Positions 25,679-34,557 of a stretch of 37,799 bases of DNA are shown here, piece by piece. The notes below the pieces were generated by a model. It was not told the DNA's origin and searched no databases. It saw only the letters and a program-made list of their open reading frames with translations. Within the stretch, counting starts at the first letter, position 1; the number at the start of each line of letters is the position of its first letter. The position numbers and the translations under genes are program-made. The stretch is from an uncultured Bacillaceae bacterium (GTDB lineage: Bacteria; Bacillota; Bacilli; Bacillales; Alkalibacillaceae), in the NCBI GenBank assembly GCA_937958375.1, contig CALGNY010000060.1, positions 1-37,799 of the forward strand, written 5' to 3'.

Positions 25679-26236
25679 TTAGATCTCTTCAGCAGGAACT
25701 GAGTTTTCAGGCGGTGTCATCGGGTCACTTTCGTTGATATGATCATAAAACATTACCCCGTTCAAATGGTCAATCTCGTGCTGAAATACAACGGCGGCAT
25801 ATCCTTTTAAACGAAGTTTGATTTCCTCGCCTTCCAGTGTCGTCGCCTTGATTGTCACTCTTGCATGGCGAGGGACGATTCCTGGAACTTCCCGATCGAC
25901 ACTTAAGCATCCTTCTCCACCAGATAAATACGTTTTTTCAACCGAATGGCTGATGATTTTGGGATTAAAAAGCCCGTAACTATACTGACGGTCATGAAAA
26001 TCTGTGAAATGCACCGCAATCATCCGTTTGGAAACACCGAGTTGTGGTGCCGCTAAGCCGACACCGCTACGTAATTCATATTTCTCAACCATTTCTTCAT
26101 CTTGGCTGTTTTTTACGTATTGCAACATATCTTCCAAAAGATTTTTTTCTTCTTCTGTTGGTGGTAATGTCACTTCTTCAGCTCGTGTACGGAGAGCTTC
26201 ATGTCCTTCTCTGACAATGTCTTTCATCGTAATCAC
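25679..26236 (-). CDS. def: Peptide deformylase
   Basis: A 185-residue metalloenzyme that removes the formyl group from nascent N-termini. Motif 1 is GVGLAAPQ at 58-65, motif 2 is EGCLS with Cys110, and motif 3 is QHEIDHLNG with His153, Glu154 and His157. The insertion VKNSQDEEMVEKYELRS marks the Gram-positive type 2 enzyme (DefB, YkrB). GTG at 26236 is the chosen start: AAGGAG lies nine bases upstream and the product begins MITMKDIV like its relatives. An ATG at 26245 directly abuts that ribosome site. It diverges from ykyA. Confidence 0.95.
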   Translation of the reverse strand: MITMKDIVREGHEALRTRAEEVTLPPTEEEKNLLEDMLQYVKNSQDEEMVEKYELRSGVGLAAPQLGVSKRMIAVHFTDFHDRQYSYGLFNPKIISHSVEKTYLSGGEGCLSVDREVPGIVPRHARVTIKATTLEGEEIKLRLKGYAAVVFQHEIDHLNGVMFYDHINESDPMTPPENSVPAEEI

Positions 26237-26379
26237 GCTGTTCATCTCCTTACTTGATGTATCGATAATAACTGATTTATATCATTAGTTAATGCACCGG
26301 CCACATCCTATGTCACATAATTTTATCATAAAATCTTATGAAACATAGTAAAATGAGTCTCAAAAAATGGAATGCTTTG

Positions 26380-26388
26380 TGTTATAAT
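26380..26388 (+). promoter_or_regulatory. Extended -10 promoter of ykyA
   Basis: TGTTATAAT is a perfect extended -10 element (TGnTATAAT), about 47 bases before the ykyA start. No clear -35 is visible, as is often so with extended -10 promoters. Confidence 0.6.
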
Positions 26389-26435
26389 GACCTCAGGAAA
26401 ATTTGATAGGATGACAGGAAGGAAGAGAAACATAC

Positions 26436-27098
26436 ATGAAAAAACTATTACTGATTATTACTTCCAGTGTATTCACCCTTGTTTTAGCAGCTTGTAATAG
26501 CAGTGATCAGACGGGGGAAGAGATTTACACGCATCTAGAGGAAGCAGTCGAATTGGAAAGTGATTTTCAAGACGCTCAAGCAGAATTGGTCGACATTGAA
26601 AAAGAAGAAAACGTACTTTATGAAGAAATGATTGAGATCAATATGGAAGAACTCGATCAAGTTGAAGAAAAAGCGAATCAAGCGAAAGAATTATCTGAGC
26701 AACGAAAAGAGCTCATGGACACCGAAATGGAAAGTATTGAAGCGGGCAAAGAGGAGTTCGACAAAATCGGCCCTTTAATTGAGGAACTCGAGGAAGGTCC
26801 TGCTGAGAAAGCCAATGAATTAGTCAGCGTCATGGAAAATCGTTACGAAGCTTTTGGCCAATTACATGAGACCTATCTGTCATCTATCGAAAGTGACCAA
26901 GCATTATATGATATGTTGATGGATGAAGAGTTGGACAAAGAGACGCTCGATCAACAAGTTGACGAAATCAATGAAAAATACGAACAGATCGCAGAACATC
27001 AGCAAGCATTCAATGAACAAACCAATCAATTTAATGAAATGAAGAAAGAGTTTTATGATACGATTGAATTGAACGTCGAGTATGCAGAGGAAAGTTAA
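26436..27098 (+). CDS. ykyA: YkyA-family lipoprotein (putative cell-wall-binding)
   Basis: A 220-residue lipoprotein. A signal peptide ends in LVLAAC, lipidating Cys19. The rest is almost wholly acidic alpha helix (ELDQVEEKANQAKELSEQRK and similar), fitting the YkyA family of helical-bundle wall-associated lipoproteins with no known activity. The position between def and pdhA is the same as in B. subtilis. GGAAGGAAGAG precedes the ATG and an extended -10 promoter lies upstream. It has its own terminator and so is separate from the pdh operon. Confidence 0.9.
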   Translation: MKKLLLIITSSVFTLVLAACNSSDQTGEEIYTHLEEAVELESDFQDAQAELVDIEKEENVLYEEMIEINMEELDQVEEKANQAKELSEQRKELMDTEMESIEAGKEEFDKIGPLIEELEEGPAEKANELVSVMENRYEAFGQLHETYLSSIESDQALYDMLMDEELDKETLDQQVDEINEKYEQIAEHQQAFNEQTNQFNEMKKEFYDTIELNVEYAEES

Positions 27099-27113
27099 CT
27101 CATAAACTCAAAG

Positions 27114-27161
27114 AAGAAACATCGATTGTGAATTTATTTCAAAATCGGTGTTTCTTTTTTT
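27114..27161 (+). terminator. Terminator after ykyA
   Basis: AAGAAACATCGATT pairs with AATCGGTGTTTCTT (one G-T pair) around an AT-rich loop and is followed by seven T residues. Confidence 0.88.
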
Positions 27162-27540
27162 GTATTGGATTAGGAAAAGATACTATAGAACAATTATTGG
27201 ATTGTGGCGGATGATTTCAAGATATCTTCCTCAATTCAATGCTTATCTGTTGTAATACAGCGATCAAATTACAGTGTAACAGATTTTCTCTTTTTGCCTT
27301 TTGATAATATTCAGAAAAAGTGATGAAGCTAGATGAAGCAAATGTGATTGACGAAGAATCATCTCATGATATAAACTAAATAGTAGAGCCTTGTATTACT
27401 AAATTTCATCATTTCAATGAAACAGCTAGTTTGATTAAGGGAACGCTACAGTGGGTAAATATAAAAGATGGAGTTTAGTGCGAGGAACGTTAGCCAAACT
27501 ATGATAGAAAATAATATTTGGAAAGGAAGAGGTGACTGGT
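27162..27540 (+). promoter_or_regulatory. Leader and promoter region of the pdh operon
   Basis: About 380 AT-rich bases with no gene. The best promoter candidate is TTGACG at 27348-27353 and TATAAA at 27370-27375, 16 bp apart, giving a transcript leader of about 155 bases. CTGTTGTAAT and ATTACAGTGTAACAG near 27248-27290 form an imperfect inverted repeat that might bind a regulator, which is speculative. Confidence 0.5.
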
Positions 27541-28629
27541 GTGGTTTTTAAAAGTCCAGTAGAAGGCATCGATGAGAAATTCGAAATGATTCAAATTCTC
27601 AACGAAGACGGAAAAATTGTAAACGAGGACGCGATGCCAGATTTATCTGATGATGATTTGGTTGAATTGATGCGTCGAATGGTTTACACACGGATCTTAG
27701 ATCAGCGCTCAATCGCGTTGAACCGACAAGGCAGACTAGGGTTCTATGCGCCAACAGCAGGGCAGGAGGCTTCACAATTAGGAAGTCAGTTCGCATTGGA
27801 GCAAGACGATTTCATTTTGCCGGCTTACCGGGATGTGCCACAATTGATTTGGCAAGGTTTGCCATTGTACCAAGCGTTCTTATTCTCCCGTGGGCACTAT
27901 CATGGGAACCAAATGCCTGAAGATGTACAAGCCGTGAGCCCTCAGATCATTATCGGGGCACAAATTACGCAAGCAGCTGGTGTTGCACTAGGATTGAAGC
28001 GACGTGGCAAGAAGAACGTAGCGATTACGTATACAGGTGACGGAGGTGCTTCACAAGGGGACTTCTATGAAGGGGTCAACTTTGCGGGAGCATATCAAGC
28101 ACCAGCTATTTTTATCGTCCAAAATAACCGCTTTGCTATTTCTGTACCGGTTGAAAAGCAATCTGCAGCGAAGACAATTGCTCAGAAAGCTGCAGCTATG
28201 GGGATTCCAGGATTCTTAGTTGACGGAATGGACGTACTTGCCGTGTATAAAGTTGTTCAAGAAGCTCGTGAGCGGGCAATTAACGGTGATGGGCCAACAT
28301 TGATTGAAACATTGACGTATCGTTATGGACCACACACGATGGCTGGTGACGATCCGACTCGTTATCGTACGGAAGATATGGACAGCGAGTGGGAGAAAAA
28401 AGATCCAATCGTTCGCTTCCGTAAATATTTAGAAGAAAAAGGCCTATGGTCAGAAGACAAAGAAAATGAAGTCATCGAAACAGCTAAAGAAGAAATCAAG
28501 GCTGCGATTAAGCAAGCAGACAAACAAGAAAAACAATCTGTAACGGACTTGATGTCCATTATGCATGAGGAACTTCCACCTAACCTCGAGGAACAGATGG
28601 AAGAATACAAAGAAAAGGAGTCGAAGTAA
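27541..28629 (+). CDS. pdhA: Pyruvate dehydrogenase E1 component, alpha subunit
   Basis: A 362-residue thiamine-diphosphate enzyme subunit that decarboxylates pyruvate with PdhB. The ThDP motif GDGGASQGDFYEGVNFAG ends in VQNNRFAIS (GDG...NN). RRMVYTRILDQRSIALNRQG and RYGPHTMAGDDPTRYR, the mobile loop, are as in Bacillus PdhA. The GTG at 27541 is five bases after AGAGGTGA; the in-frame GTG at 27532 lies within that site. First gene of pdhABCD; three bases separate its stop from pdhB. Confidence 0.96.
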   Translation: MVFKSPVEGIDEKFEMIQILNEDGKIVNEDAMPDLSDDDLVELMRRMVYTRILDQRSIALNRQGRLGFYAPTAGQEASQLGSQFALEQDDFILPAYRDVPQLIWQGLPLYQAFLFSRGHYHGNQMPEDVQAVSPQIIIGAQITQAAGVALGLKRRGKKNVAITYTGDGGASQGDFYEGVNFAGAYQAPAIFIVQNNRFAISVPVEKQSAAKTIAQKAAAMGIPGFLVDGMDVLAVYKVVQEARERAINGDGPTLIETLTYRYGPHTMAGDDPTRYRTEDMDSEWEKKDPIVRFRKYLEEKGLWSEDKENEVIETAKEEIKAAIKQADKQEKQSVTDLMSIMHEELPPNLEEQMEEYKEKESK

Positions 28630-28632
28630 ACC

Positions 28633-29610
28633 ATGGCTGAAATGACAATGATTCAAGCGATAACAGATGCCTTACGCACTGAGCTCAAAAATGATGAAGA
28701 TGTGCTCGTGTTCGGTGAGGACGTAGGTCAAAACGGCGGTGTGTTCCGTGCGACTGAAGGCCTGCAAGATGAATTCGGGGAAGAAAGAGTTTTTGATACG
28801 CCATTGGCAGAATCAGGAATTATCGGAATGGCTGTTGGGCTTTCGACACAAGGATTCCGTCCTGTGCCTGAAATCCAATTCTTCGGCTTCGTTTTCGAAG
28901 CGATGGACGCGGTGGCTGGTCAGGCTGCTCGTTTCCGTTACCGTTCAGGTGGCAGATGGCATGCGCCGATTACGATTCGTTCGCCTTTTGGTGGTGGAGT
29001 ACACACACCTGAACTCCATGCGGATAGCTTGGAAGGTCTGATGGCACAGACACCTGGTTTACGAGTTGTCATTCCATCTGGCCCATATGATGCAAAAGGA
29101 TTGTTGATTTCTTCCATCCGAAACAATGATCCGGTTATCTTTTTGGAACATATGAAGCTTTATCGTTCGTTCAGAGAAGAAGTTCCTGAAGAAGAATATA
29201 CGATTGATTTGGATAAAGCAGTCGTCAAAAGAGAAGGAACCGATATCACATTGGTTGGATATGGTGCGATGGTACACACGGCAATCAAAGCAGCTGAAGA
29301 GTTAGAAGAGGAAGGAATCAGCTGTGAAGTGATTGACCTACGCACGGTTAGCCCGATTGATATGGATACGATTATTGAATCCGTCAAGAAAACAAACCGG
29401 GCTGTCGTTGTCCAGGAAGCTCAGCGTCAAGCTGGAGTTGCAGCATCTATCGTGGCGGACATCCAAGAAAAAGCAATCCTGCATTTGGAAGCGCCTGTTA
29501 TGCGTGTAACAGCTCCAGATACGGTTTACCCATTCTCTCAAGCAGAAGAAGTTTGGTTACCAGATCACACTGATATTAAAGAAAAAGTAAAAGAATCCAT
29601 GAACTTTTAA
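28633..29610 (+). CDS. pdhB: Pyruvate dehydrogenase E1 component, beta subunit
   Basis: A 325-residue partner of PdhA in the alpha2-beta2 E1. Conserved features include VFGEDVGQNGGVFRATEGL, FDTPLAESGIIGMAVGL, the FGGGVHTPELHADSLEG active-site loop, and VVVQEAQRQAGVAA. AAAGGAG within the end of pdhA precedes the ATG. Normal length, no irregularities; its sequence is close to the Bacillus protein throughout. Confidence 0.96.
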   Translation: MAEMTMIQAITDALRTELKNDEDVLVFGEDVGQNGGVFRATEGLQDEFGEERVFDTPLAESGIIGMAVGLSTQGFRPVPEIQFFGFVFEAMDAVAGQAARFRYRSGGRWHAPITIRSPFGGGVHTPELHADSLEGLMAQTPGLRVVIPSGPYDAKGLLISSIRNNDPVIFLEHMKLYRSFREEVPEEEYTIDLDKAVVKREGTDITLVGYGAMVHTAIKAAEELEEEGISCEVIDLRTVSPIDMDTIIESVKKTNRAVVVQEAQRQAGVAASIVADIQEKAILHLEAPVMRVTAPDTVYPFSQAEEVWLPDHTDIKEKVKESMNF

Positions 29611-29640
29611 TCGAAATGAAAATGAATAGGAGGGATTAGC

Positions 29641-30945
29641 TTGGCCTTTGAATTTAAACTTCCTGATATTGGTGAAGGAATCCACGAAGGTGAAATCGCC
29701 AAGTGGTTTGTCAAAGAAGGCGATGAAGTTAGCGAGGATGACGTGCTTGCTGAAGTCCAAAACGATAAAGCAGTCGTGGAAATTCCGTCACCGGTCGACG
29801 GAACCGTAAAGAAAATCTTCGTTGATGAAGGTGAAGTCACGACGGTCGGGACGGTCATTATCACGTTCGATGCAGAAGGTTATGAAGATGATTCTAGTTC
29901 TGAAGAAGATGAAGGTTCTTCAGAAGAAGAAGCAAAAGAGGAGAAATCCGAAGCGAAAAGTGAAGAGAAATCCACTGAGACAAGCGATGATAAGGATCAA
30001 TCCCAAGGTGAGCCATCCAGTGACGAGAAGAAGCGTGTCATTGCGATGCCATCTGTACGTAAATATGCTCGCGACAATGACGTTGACATTCAGCAAGTCA
30101 GTGGTTCAGGTAAAAACGGTCGCATCTTGAAAGAAGATATTGATCAATTCTTGAGCGGTGAACAACCAGAAGCCTCTCAAGCTGCTGATACGGATGAATC
30201 TAAGTCAGATGCAAAAGCATCACCACAGAAGACGGAAGGACAATATCCTGAAACGAGAGAGAAAATCAGCAGTATCCGACGCACGATTGCCAATGCAATG
30301 GTCAACTCGAAACGCACGGCACCGCATGTCACATTGATGGATGATGTTGATGTGACAGCATTGGTCGAACACCGTAAACGCTTTAAAGAGGTTGCTCAAG
30401 AGCAAGACATTAAACTGACTTATTTACCTTATGTCGTGAAGGCACTTGTTTCAACACTGAAAAAATATCCGATCCTCAATGCTGAGTTTGATGATGACAC
30501 AGAAGAAATTGTATACAAACACTATTACAATATCGGTATCGCAGCAGACACGGATCGTGGATTGTTGGTGCCTGTCGTCAAAGATGCTGATCGTAAATCC
30601 ATTTTCGAAATTTCTGGTGAAATAAATGAGTTGGCAACAAAAGCTCGCGATGGTAAACTTTCAGCAGAGGAAATGAAAGGTGCTTCTTGCTCAATCACGA
30701 ATATCGGGTCAGCTGGTGGACAGTGGTTCACACCGGTCATCAACCATCCTGAATTAGGAATCTTGGGAATTGGCCGAATCAGTGAAAAACCAGTTGTTCG
30801 TGACGGTGAAGTCGTCGTTGCACCTGTACTAGCATTATCACTCAGCTTTGACCATCGTATGGTAGATGGTGCGACTGCACAGCATGCGATGAATAATGTC
30901 AAGCGTTTATTGAATGATCCACAACTAATTATGATGGAGGCGTAG
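29641..30945 (+). CDS. pdhC: Dihydrolipoamide acetyltransferase (PDH E2)
   Basis: A 434-residue E2 core protein. One lipoyl domain (1-80) has the lipoylated Lys43 in QNDKAVVEIPSP. A very acidic Ser/Glu-rich linker spans about 82-130. The peripheral-subunit-binding domain is at about 132-170 (MPSVRKYARDNDVDI). A second linker is followed by the acetyltransferase domain, with His405 and Asp409 in DHRMVDG. The start is TTG at 29641 after AGGAGGGATTAGC. Linkers in most E2s are Ala/Pro rich; the acidic Ser/Glu composition here is unusual and fits adaptation to salt. Confidence 0.96.
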   Translation: MAFEFKLPDIGEGIHEGEIAKWFVKEGDEVSEDDVLAEVQNDKAVVEIPSPVDGTVKKIFVDEGEVTTVGTVIITFDAEGYEDDSSSEEDEGSSEEEAKEEKSEAKSEEKSTETSDDKDQSQGEPSSDEKKRVIAMPSVRKYARDNDVDIQQVSGSGKNGRILKEDIDQFLSGEQPEASQAADTDESKSDAKASPQKTEGQYPETREKISSIRRTIANAMVNSKRTAPHVTLMDDVDVTALVEHRKRFKEVAQEQDIKLTYLPYVVKALVSTLKKYPILNAEFDDDTEEIVYKHYYNIGIAADTDRGLLVPVVKDADRKSIFEISGEINELATKARDGKLSAEEMKGASCSITNIGSAGGQWFTPVINHPELGILGIGRISEKPVVRDGEVVVAPVLALSLSFDHRMVDGATAQHAMNNVKRLLNDPQLIMMEA

Positions 30946-30948
30946 ATT

Positions 30949-32358
30949 ATGGTAGTAGGAGATTTTCCAGAAGAAGTCGATACGCTGATCGTCGGAGCGG
31001 GTCCCGGCGGTTATGTTGCAGCGATTCGTGCTGCTCAAATGGGTCAAAAAGTAACGATTGTCGAGAAAGGTGATTTGGGAGGCGTTTGCTTGAACGTCGG
31101 CTGTATTCCTTCCAAAGCACTCATTTCAGCAGGTCATCGTTATGAGCATGCATCAGGCTCTGATGATCTAGGTATTTCCGCTGAAAATGTAACCGTTGAT
31201 TGGGATAAAGTCCAAGATTGGAAAGGCAAAGTCGTTGATCGTCTGACAGGCGGTGTCGAAAGCTTATTGAAAGCAAATAAAGTAGACATCGTTAAAGGCG
31301 AAGCGTATTTTGTTGATAAAAACACAGCAAAAGTAATGGACGAGAAGCAGTCTCAAACGTATAAATTCAAACATGCCATTCTGGCGACTGGTTCTAGACC
31401 GATTGAACTGAAACCTTTCCCATATTCTGAACGCGTACTCGATTCAACAGGCGCATTGAACCTGAAAGAAATCCCTAAGAAATTCGTTGTCATCGGTGGA
31501 GGTTACATTGGTACAGAGCTAGGTGGTGCATACGCTAGCTTTGGTAGTGAAGTGACCATCCTAGAAGGTGCGAAAGATATCTTAGGCGGTTTCGAAAAAC
31601 AAATGACTCAACTGGTCAAAAAACGTCTGAAAGGCAAAGGTGTCGAGATTGTCACAGAAGCAATGGCACAAGGCGTTGAAGAAACGGACAACGGCGTAAA
31701 AGTCACTTATGAAGTGAAAGGCGAAGAGAAAACCGTTGAAGCAGACTATCTACTCGTAACAGTCGGTCGTCGTCCAAACACTGATGAAATCGGACTAGAG
31801 GAAGTCGGTGTGGAGATGGATGACAAAGGCATAATCAAAGTCGATAAACAAGGCCGTACGAATGTAGATACCATCTTTGCGATTGGTGACATCGTGGATG
31901 GACCACCACTTGCACACAAAGCTTCTTACGAAGGAAAAGTAGCGGCTGAAGCCATCAGTGGAGAAAAATCAGAAGTTGACTACCTATCCATGCCACTCGT
32001 TGCCTTCTCTGATCCGGAACTAGCCAGTGTCGGATACAATGAGAAAGATGCAAAAGAAGCTGGATATGATGTCAAAGCTTCTAAGTTCCCATTCGGTGCA
32101 AACGGTCGTGCGCTTAGCCTAAACGACACAGATGGGTTCGTGAAACTAGTCACTCGTAAGTCAGATGACCTTGTTATTGGTGCACAAGTCGCCGGACCAA
32201 ACGCAAGTGAAATCATCGCTGAGTTAGGACTAGCAATTGAAGCAGGCATGACAGCAGAAGATCTAGCCCTAACCATTCATGCTCACCCAACGTTAGGTGA
32301 AACGGTGATGGAAGCGGCAGATGTAGCACTTGGAATGCCTATTCACACAGCAAAATAA
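30949..32358 (+). CDS. pdhD: Dihydrolipoamide dehydrogenase (E3)
   Basis: A 469-residue FAD-dependent disulfide oxidoreductase that re-oxidises dihydrolipoamide with NAD+. The FAD motif GAGPGG is near 16-21, the redox disulfide is Cys47/Cys52 in GGVCLNVGCIPSKA, the NAD motif is GGGYIGTELGG, and the dimer-interface His446-Glu451 pair lies in HAHPTLGE. Last gene of the pdh operon, with three bases after the pdhC stop. It probably also serves 2-oxoglutarate dehydrogenase, as in B. subtilis. Confidence 0.97.
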   Translation: MVVGDFPEEVDTLIVGAGPGGYVAAIRAAQMGQKVTIVEKGDLGGVCLNVGCIPSKALISAGHRYEHASGSDDLGISAENVTVDWDKVQDWKGKVVDRLTGGVESLLKANKVDIVKGEAYFVDKNTAKVMDEKQSQTYKFKHAILATGSRPIELKPFPYSERVLDSTGALNLKEIPKKFVVIGGGYIGTELGGAYASFGSEVTILEGAKDILGGFEKQMTQLVKKRLKGKGVEIVTEAMAQGVEETDNGVKVTYEVKGEEKTVEADYLLVTVGRRPNTDEIGLEEVGVEMDDKGIIKVDKQGRTNVDTIFAIGDIVDGPPLAHKASYEGKVAAEAISGEKSEVDYLSMPLVAFSDPELASVGYNEKDAKEAGYDVKASKFPFGANGRALSLNDTDGFVKLVTRKSDDLVIGAQVAGPNASEIIAELGLAIEAGMTAEDLALTIHAHPTLGETVMEAADVALGMPIHTAK

Positions 32359-32370
32359 ATCTCAATGAAT

Positions 32371-32413
32371 ATCCCCAGTTGGTGGTTGGACCACTAGCTG
32401 GGGATATTTTTTT
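32371..32413 (+). terminator. Terminator of the pdh operon
   Basis: ATCCCCAG and CTGGGGAT with inner GTGG/CCAC pairing form a stable hairpin followed by seven T residues. Confidence 0.9.
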
Positions 32414-32512
32414 GTATTGGCTTGTTGTTTTTAAGTGTCAGTGTGAAGGTTCCTAATTGTTAGCGGATGAAATTCAGTAATCAGCTCACGTAGATCAGCA
32501 GTGAGGATGGTG

Positions 32513-32722
32513 TTTATCGGCAGTGAGGGAGCATTTATCGGCAGTGGGATCGCGTTTATCGGCAGTGTGGACGCGTTTATCGACAGTTGTCAGGCGTTTA
32601 TCGGCAGTGGGGATGCGTTTAACGGCAGTGGGGATGCATTTATCGTCAGTACGGACGCGTTTATCGGCAGTGCGGACACATTTATCGACAGTTGGCAAGT
32701 GTTTATCAGCAGTCTGTGCATT
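32513..32722. repeat. 21-bp tandem repeat array (ten copies, TTTATCGGCAGT core)
   Basis: Ten units with starts exactly 21 bp apart at 32513, 32534, 32555, 32576, 32597, 32618, 32639, 32660, 32681 and 32702. The consensus is TTTATCGGCAGTG plus a variable GGGATGCG part. Frames on both strands stay open because 21 is a multiple of three. No ribosome site precedes them, so I call it intergenic repeat DNA. It lies between convergent pdhD and the BCCT gene. Confidence 0.92.
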
Positions 32723-32755
32723 AATCCTTATCTACCTCTTGCCGTCTTAACAAAA

Positions 32756-32790
32756 AATCACCAATCGAGCTGCCTGCCCAATTGGTGATT
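32756..32790 (-). terminator. Terminator after the BCCT transporter gene
   Basis: AATCACCAAT and ATTGGTGATT form a perfect 10-bp stem. On the minus strand the stem runs into TTTTTTG. Confidence 0.85.
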
Positions 32791-32798
32791 CATCATCA

Positions 32799-34349
32799 TT
32801 ATTTTTCTTCGTATTCATTTCGTTTACGTCTTCTAAGCGGTGCTTGTCTCGCCTCTTCTTGGAATGCTTTTACTAAAGAGAATATGATCAACAGCAATAT
32901 GATCACAAACGGGAATGCAGCTAAAATAGATGCGGTTTGTAAGGCTCCCAAACCACCTTGCCACAAAAGAACTGCTGCTGTTGCTGACTGGATGACCCCC
33001 CAGAGTAGCTTAACTCGTACATCTGGATTCAAGCTTCCACCAGTCGTCTGCATTCCTAAGACGAATGTTGCTGAGTCAGCTGATGTGATGAAAAATGTGC
33101 TGATTAATAAAATGGCCAAACCAGATGTCACCAAGGATATTGGGTAGTTTTCAAGAACGGTGAATAAAGCAATTTCCGTTCCACCATCGTTAATGACAGA
33201 CATTAAATCCATGCCTTCGTGATACTCAAGGGAAATTGCGGAACCACCAAATACGGAGAACCAGAGTGCACCAAATATCGTTGGCACCAATAATACACCA
33301 ATGACAAATTCTCTAACCGTACGGCCTCGGGATACCCGTGCGATAAACATACCTACGAAAGGTGCCCAAGCGATCCACCACGCCCAATAGAAAATGGTCC
33401 AATTCTGTAACCATTCTGTATTGTCCGCATTAAACGGTGTGGTTCTGAAACTCATGGACGGTAAGTTTTGAATATAAGAACCTAGTGAGGTTGTAAAGAA
33501 ATTCATGATAAAGTTTGTTGGACCAACAAACAATAAGAAAAACATCAATAGAAACGCAAGCATGATATTGGTATTACTCAGAATCCGAATCCCTTTATTT
33601 AATCCAGTTGCTGCTGAGATCATAAATAGAACCGTTACGATAAGAATAATGATCAATTGAGTCAGGATGTTATTTGAGATTCCTGGAAACAAGAAACCGA
33701 CTCCACTTGCGATTTGTTGTGCTCCTAATCCGAGTGATGTAGCAACGCCGAATACGGTCGCAAAAACAGCAATCACGTTAACTAATGCGCCGTATCCGCC
33801 ATCCATTTTGTCACCAAACAGAGGTCTTAATGTGGTACTGATCAATCCGGGCTGATCTTTTCTGAATTGGAAGTATGCAAGTGCCATTGCTAACACGGCA
33901 TAAATTCCCCATGGGTGCAATCCCCAGTGGAAAAATGAATACCTTAATGCCAGCTTGGCGGCTTCAGTATCACTTTCTGTTGCGTATGGAGGGGTATTGT
34001 AATGAGAAATAGGCTCTGCTGCGCCCCAGAATACAAGGCCAATCCCCATTCCCGCACTGAAAAGCATACCGAACCAAGTCAGGTAATTATATTCAGGTTC
34101 ATCAGCGTCTTTTCCTAATTTAATATTCCCGTACTTTGAAACAATCAGGAATATAGCAAACACTAGGAATGAAGTAGCGGACATTAAGTAAAACCAACCA
34201 AACTTGTCCACGATAAACCCCTGTATGGATGAGGTAATATTGTTCAGATTCCACGTCGGTAATACACTCGACGGAATGATTCCCCAAATGATAAATAAGA
34301 TCGTAATGACTAAAGAAATATAAAATACTTTTGTTACCTTATTAGCCAA
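32799..34349 (-). CDS. opuD: BCCT family osmoprotectant transporter (OpuD-like)
   Basis: A 516-residue protein with twelve predicted membrane helices that imports betaine or a similar compatible solute, usually with Na+. Family signatures are GMLFSAGMGIGLVFWGAAEP (the Gly-rich helix 3) and NWTIFYWAWWIAWAPFVGMF (the Trp-rich substrate helix), followed by IARVSRGRTVREF. The C-terminal tail is short and basic/acidic (LRRRKRNEYEEK), as in osmoregulated carriers. TTG at 34349 is the start, eight bases after AGGAGG. Glycine betaine is the likeliest substrate, though choline or ectoine carriers of this family cannot be excluded. Confidence 0.9.
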   Translation of the reverse strand: MANKVTKVFYISLVITILFIIWGIIPSSVLPTWNLNNITSSIQGFIVDKFGWFYLMSATSFLVFAIFLIVSKYGNIKLGKDADEPEYNYLTWFGMLFSAGMGIGLVFWGAAEPISHYNTPPYATESDTEAAKLALRYSFFHWGLHPWGIYAVLAMALAYFQFRKDQPGLISTTLRPLFGDKMDGGYGALVNVIAVFATVFGVATSLGLGAQQIASGVGFLFPGISNNILTQLIIILIVTVLFMISAATGLNKGIRILSNTNIMLAFLLMFFLLFVGPTNFIMNFFTTSLGSYIQNLPSMSFRTTPFNADNTEWLQNWTIFYWAWWIAWAPFVGMFIARVSRGRTVREFVIGVLLVPTIFGALWFSVFGGSAISLEYHEGMDLMSVINDGGTEIALFTVLENYPISLVTSGLAILLISTFFITSADSATFVLGMQTTGGSLNPDVRVKLLWGVIQSATAAVLLWQGGLGALQTASILAAFPFVIILLLIIFSLVKAFQEEARQAPLRRRKRNEYEEK

Positions 34350-34518
34350 CCAAAAAACCTCCTAGCGATCAAGGATTTTTCACGACAGTTTCCATTGAAA
34401 CAAAAATTCGTTCAGGATTCAACGCCCAACAATGAATATACTTTTATACTTTTACCCTAATCGGTTTTTATTAACCATCTCGTCGAAATTGACTATTTCC
34501 TGTCAAACGTTATCGCGG

Positions 34519-34524
34519 TATAAT
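34519..34524 (+). promoter_or_regulatory. Putative -10 box of the polysaccharide deacetylase gene
   Basis: TATAAT in GCGGTATAATAG, about 34 bases before the start. The nearest TTGACT is at 34489-34494, 24 bp away, too far for a standard -35. Confidence 0.4.
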
Positions 34525-34557
34525 AGATGTATAACATCATTTATGGGAGGACTTTGG

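Noticed and set aside
27162..27540. Riboswitch or T-box in the pdh leader
   Set aside because: No conserved T-box, SAM, TPP or other riboswitch core could be recognised. Only a promoter and an imperfect inverted repeat are visible.
30525..30902. 125-residue antisense frame inside pdhC
   Set aside because: It overlaps the acetyltransferase domain of a clearly real gene and has no independent signals.
32513..32722. CRISPR array
   Set aside because: Units are only 21 bp with no separate unique spacers of 30 bp or more, and no cas genes are present. It is a simple tandem array.
32495..32788. Frames on both strands with AFIGSGD or TADKRVP heptads
   Set aside because: Open on both strands owing to the 21-bp period. 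No ribosome site, and the frames run into the BCCT terminator.
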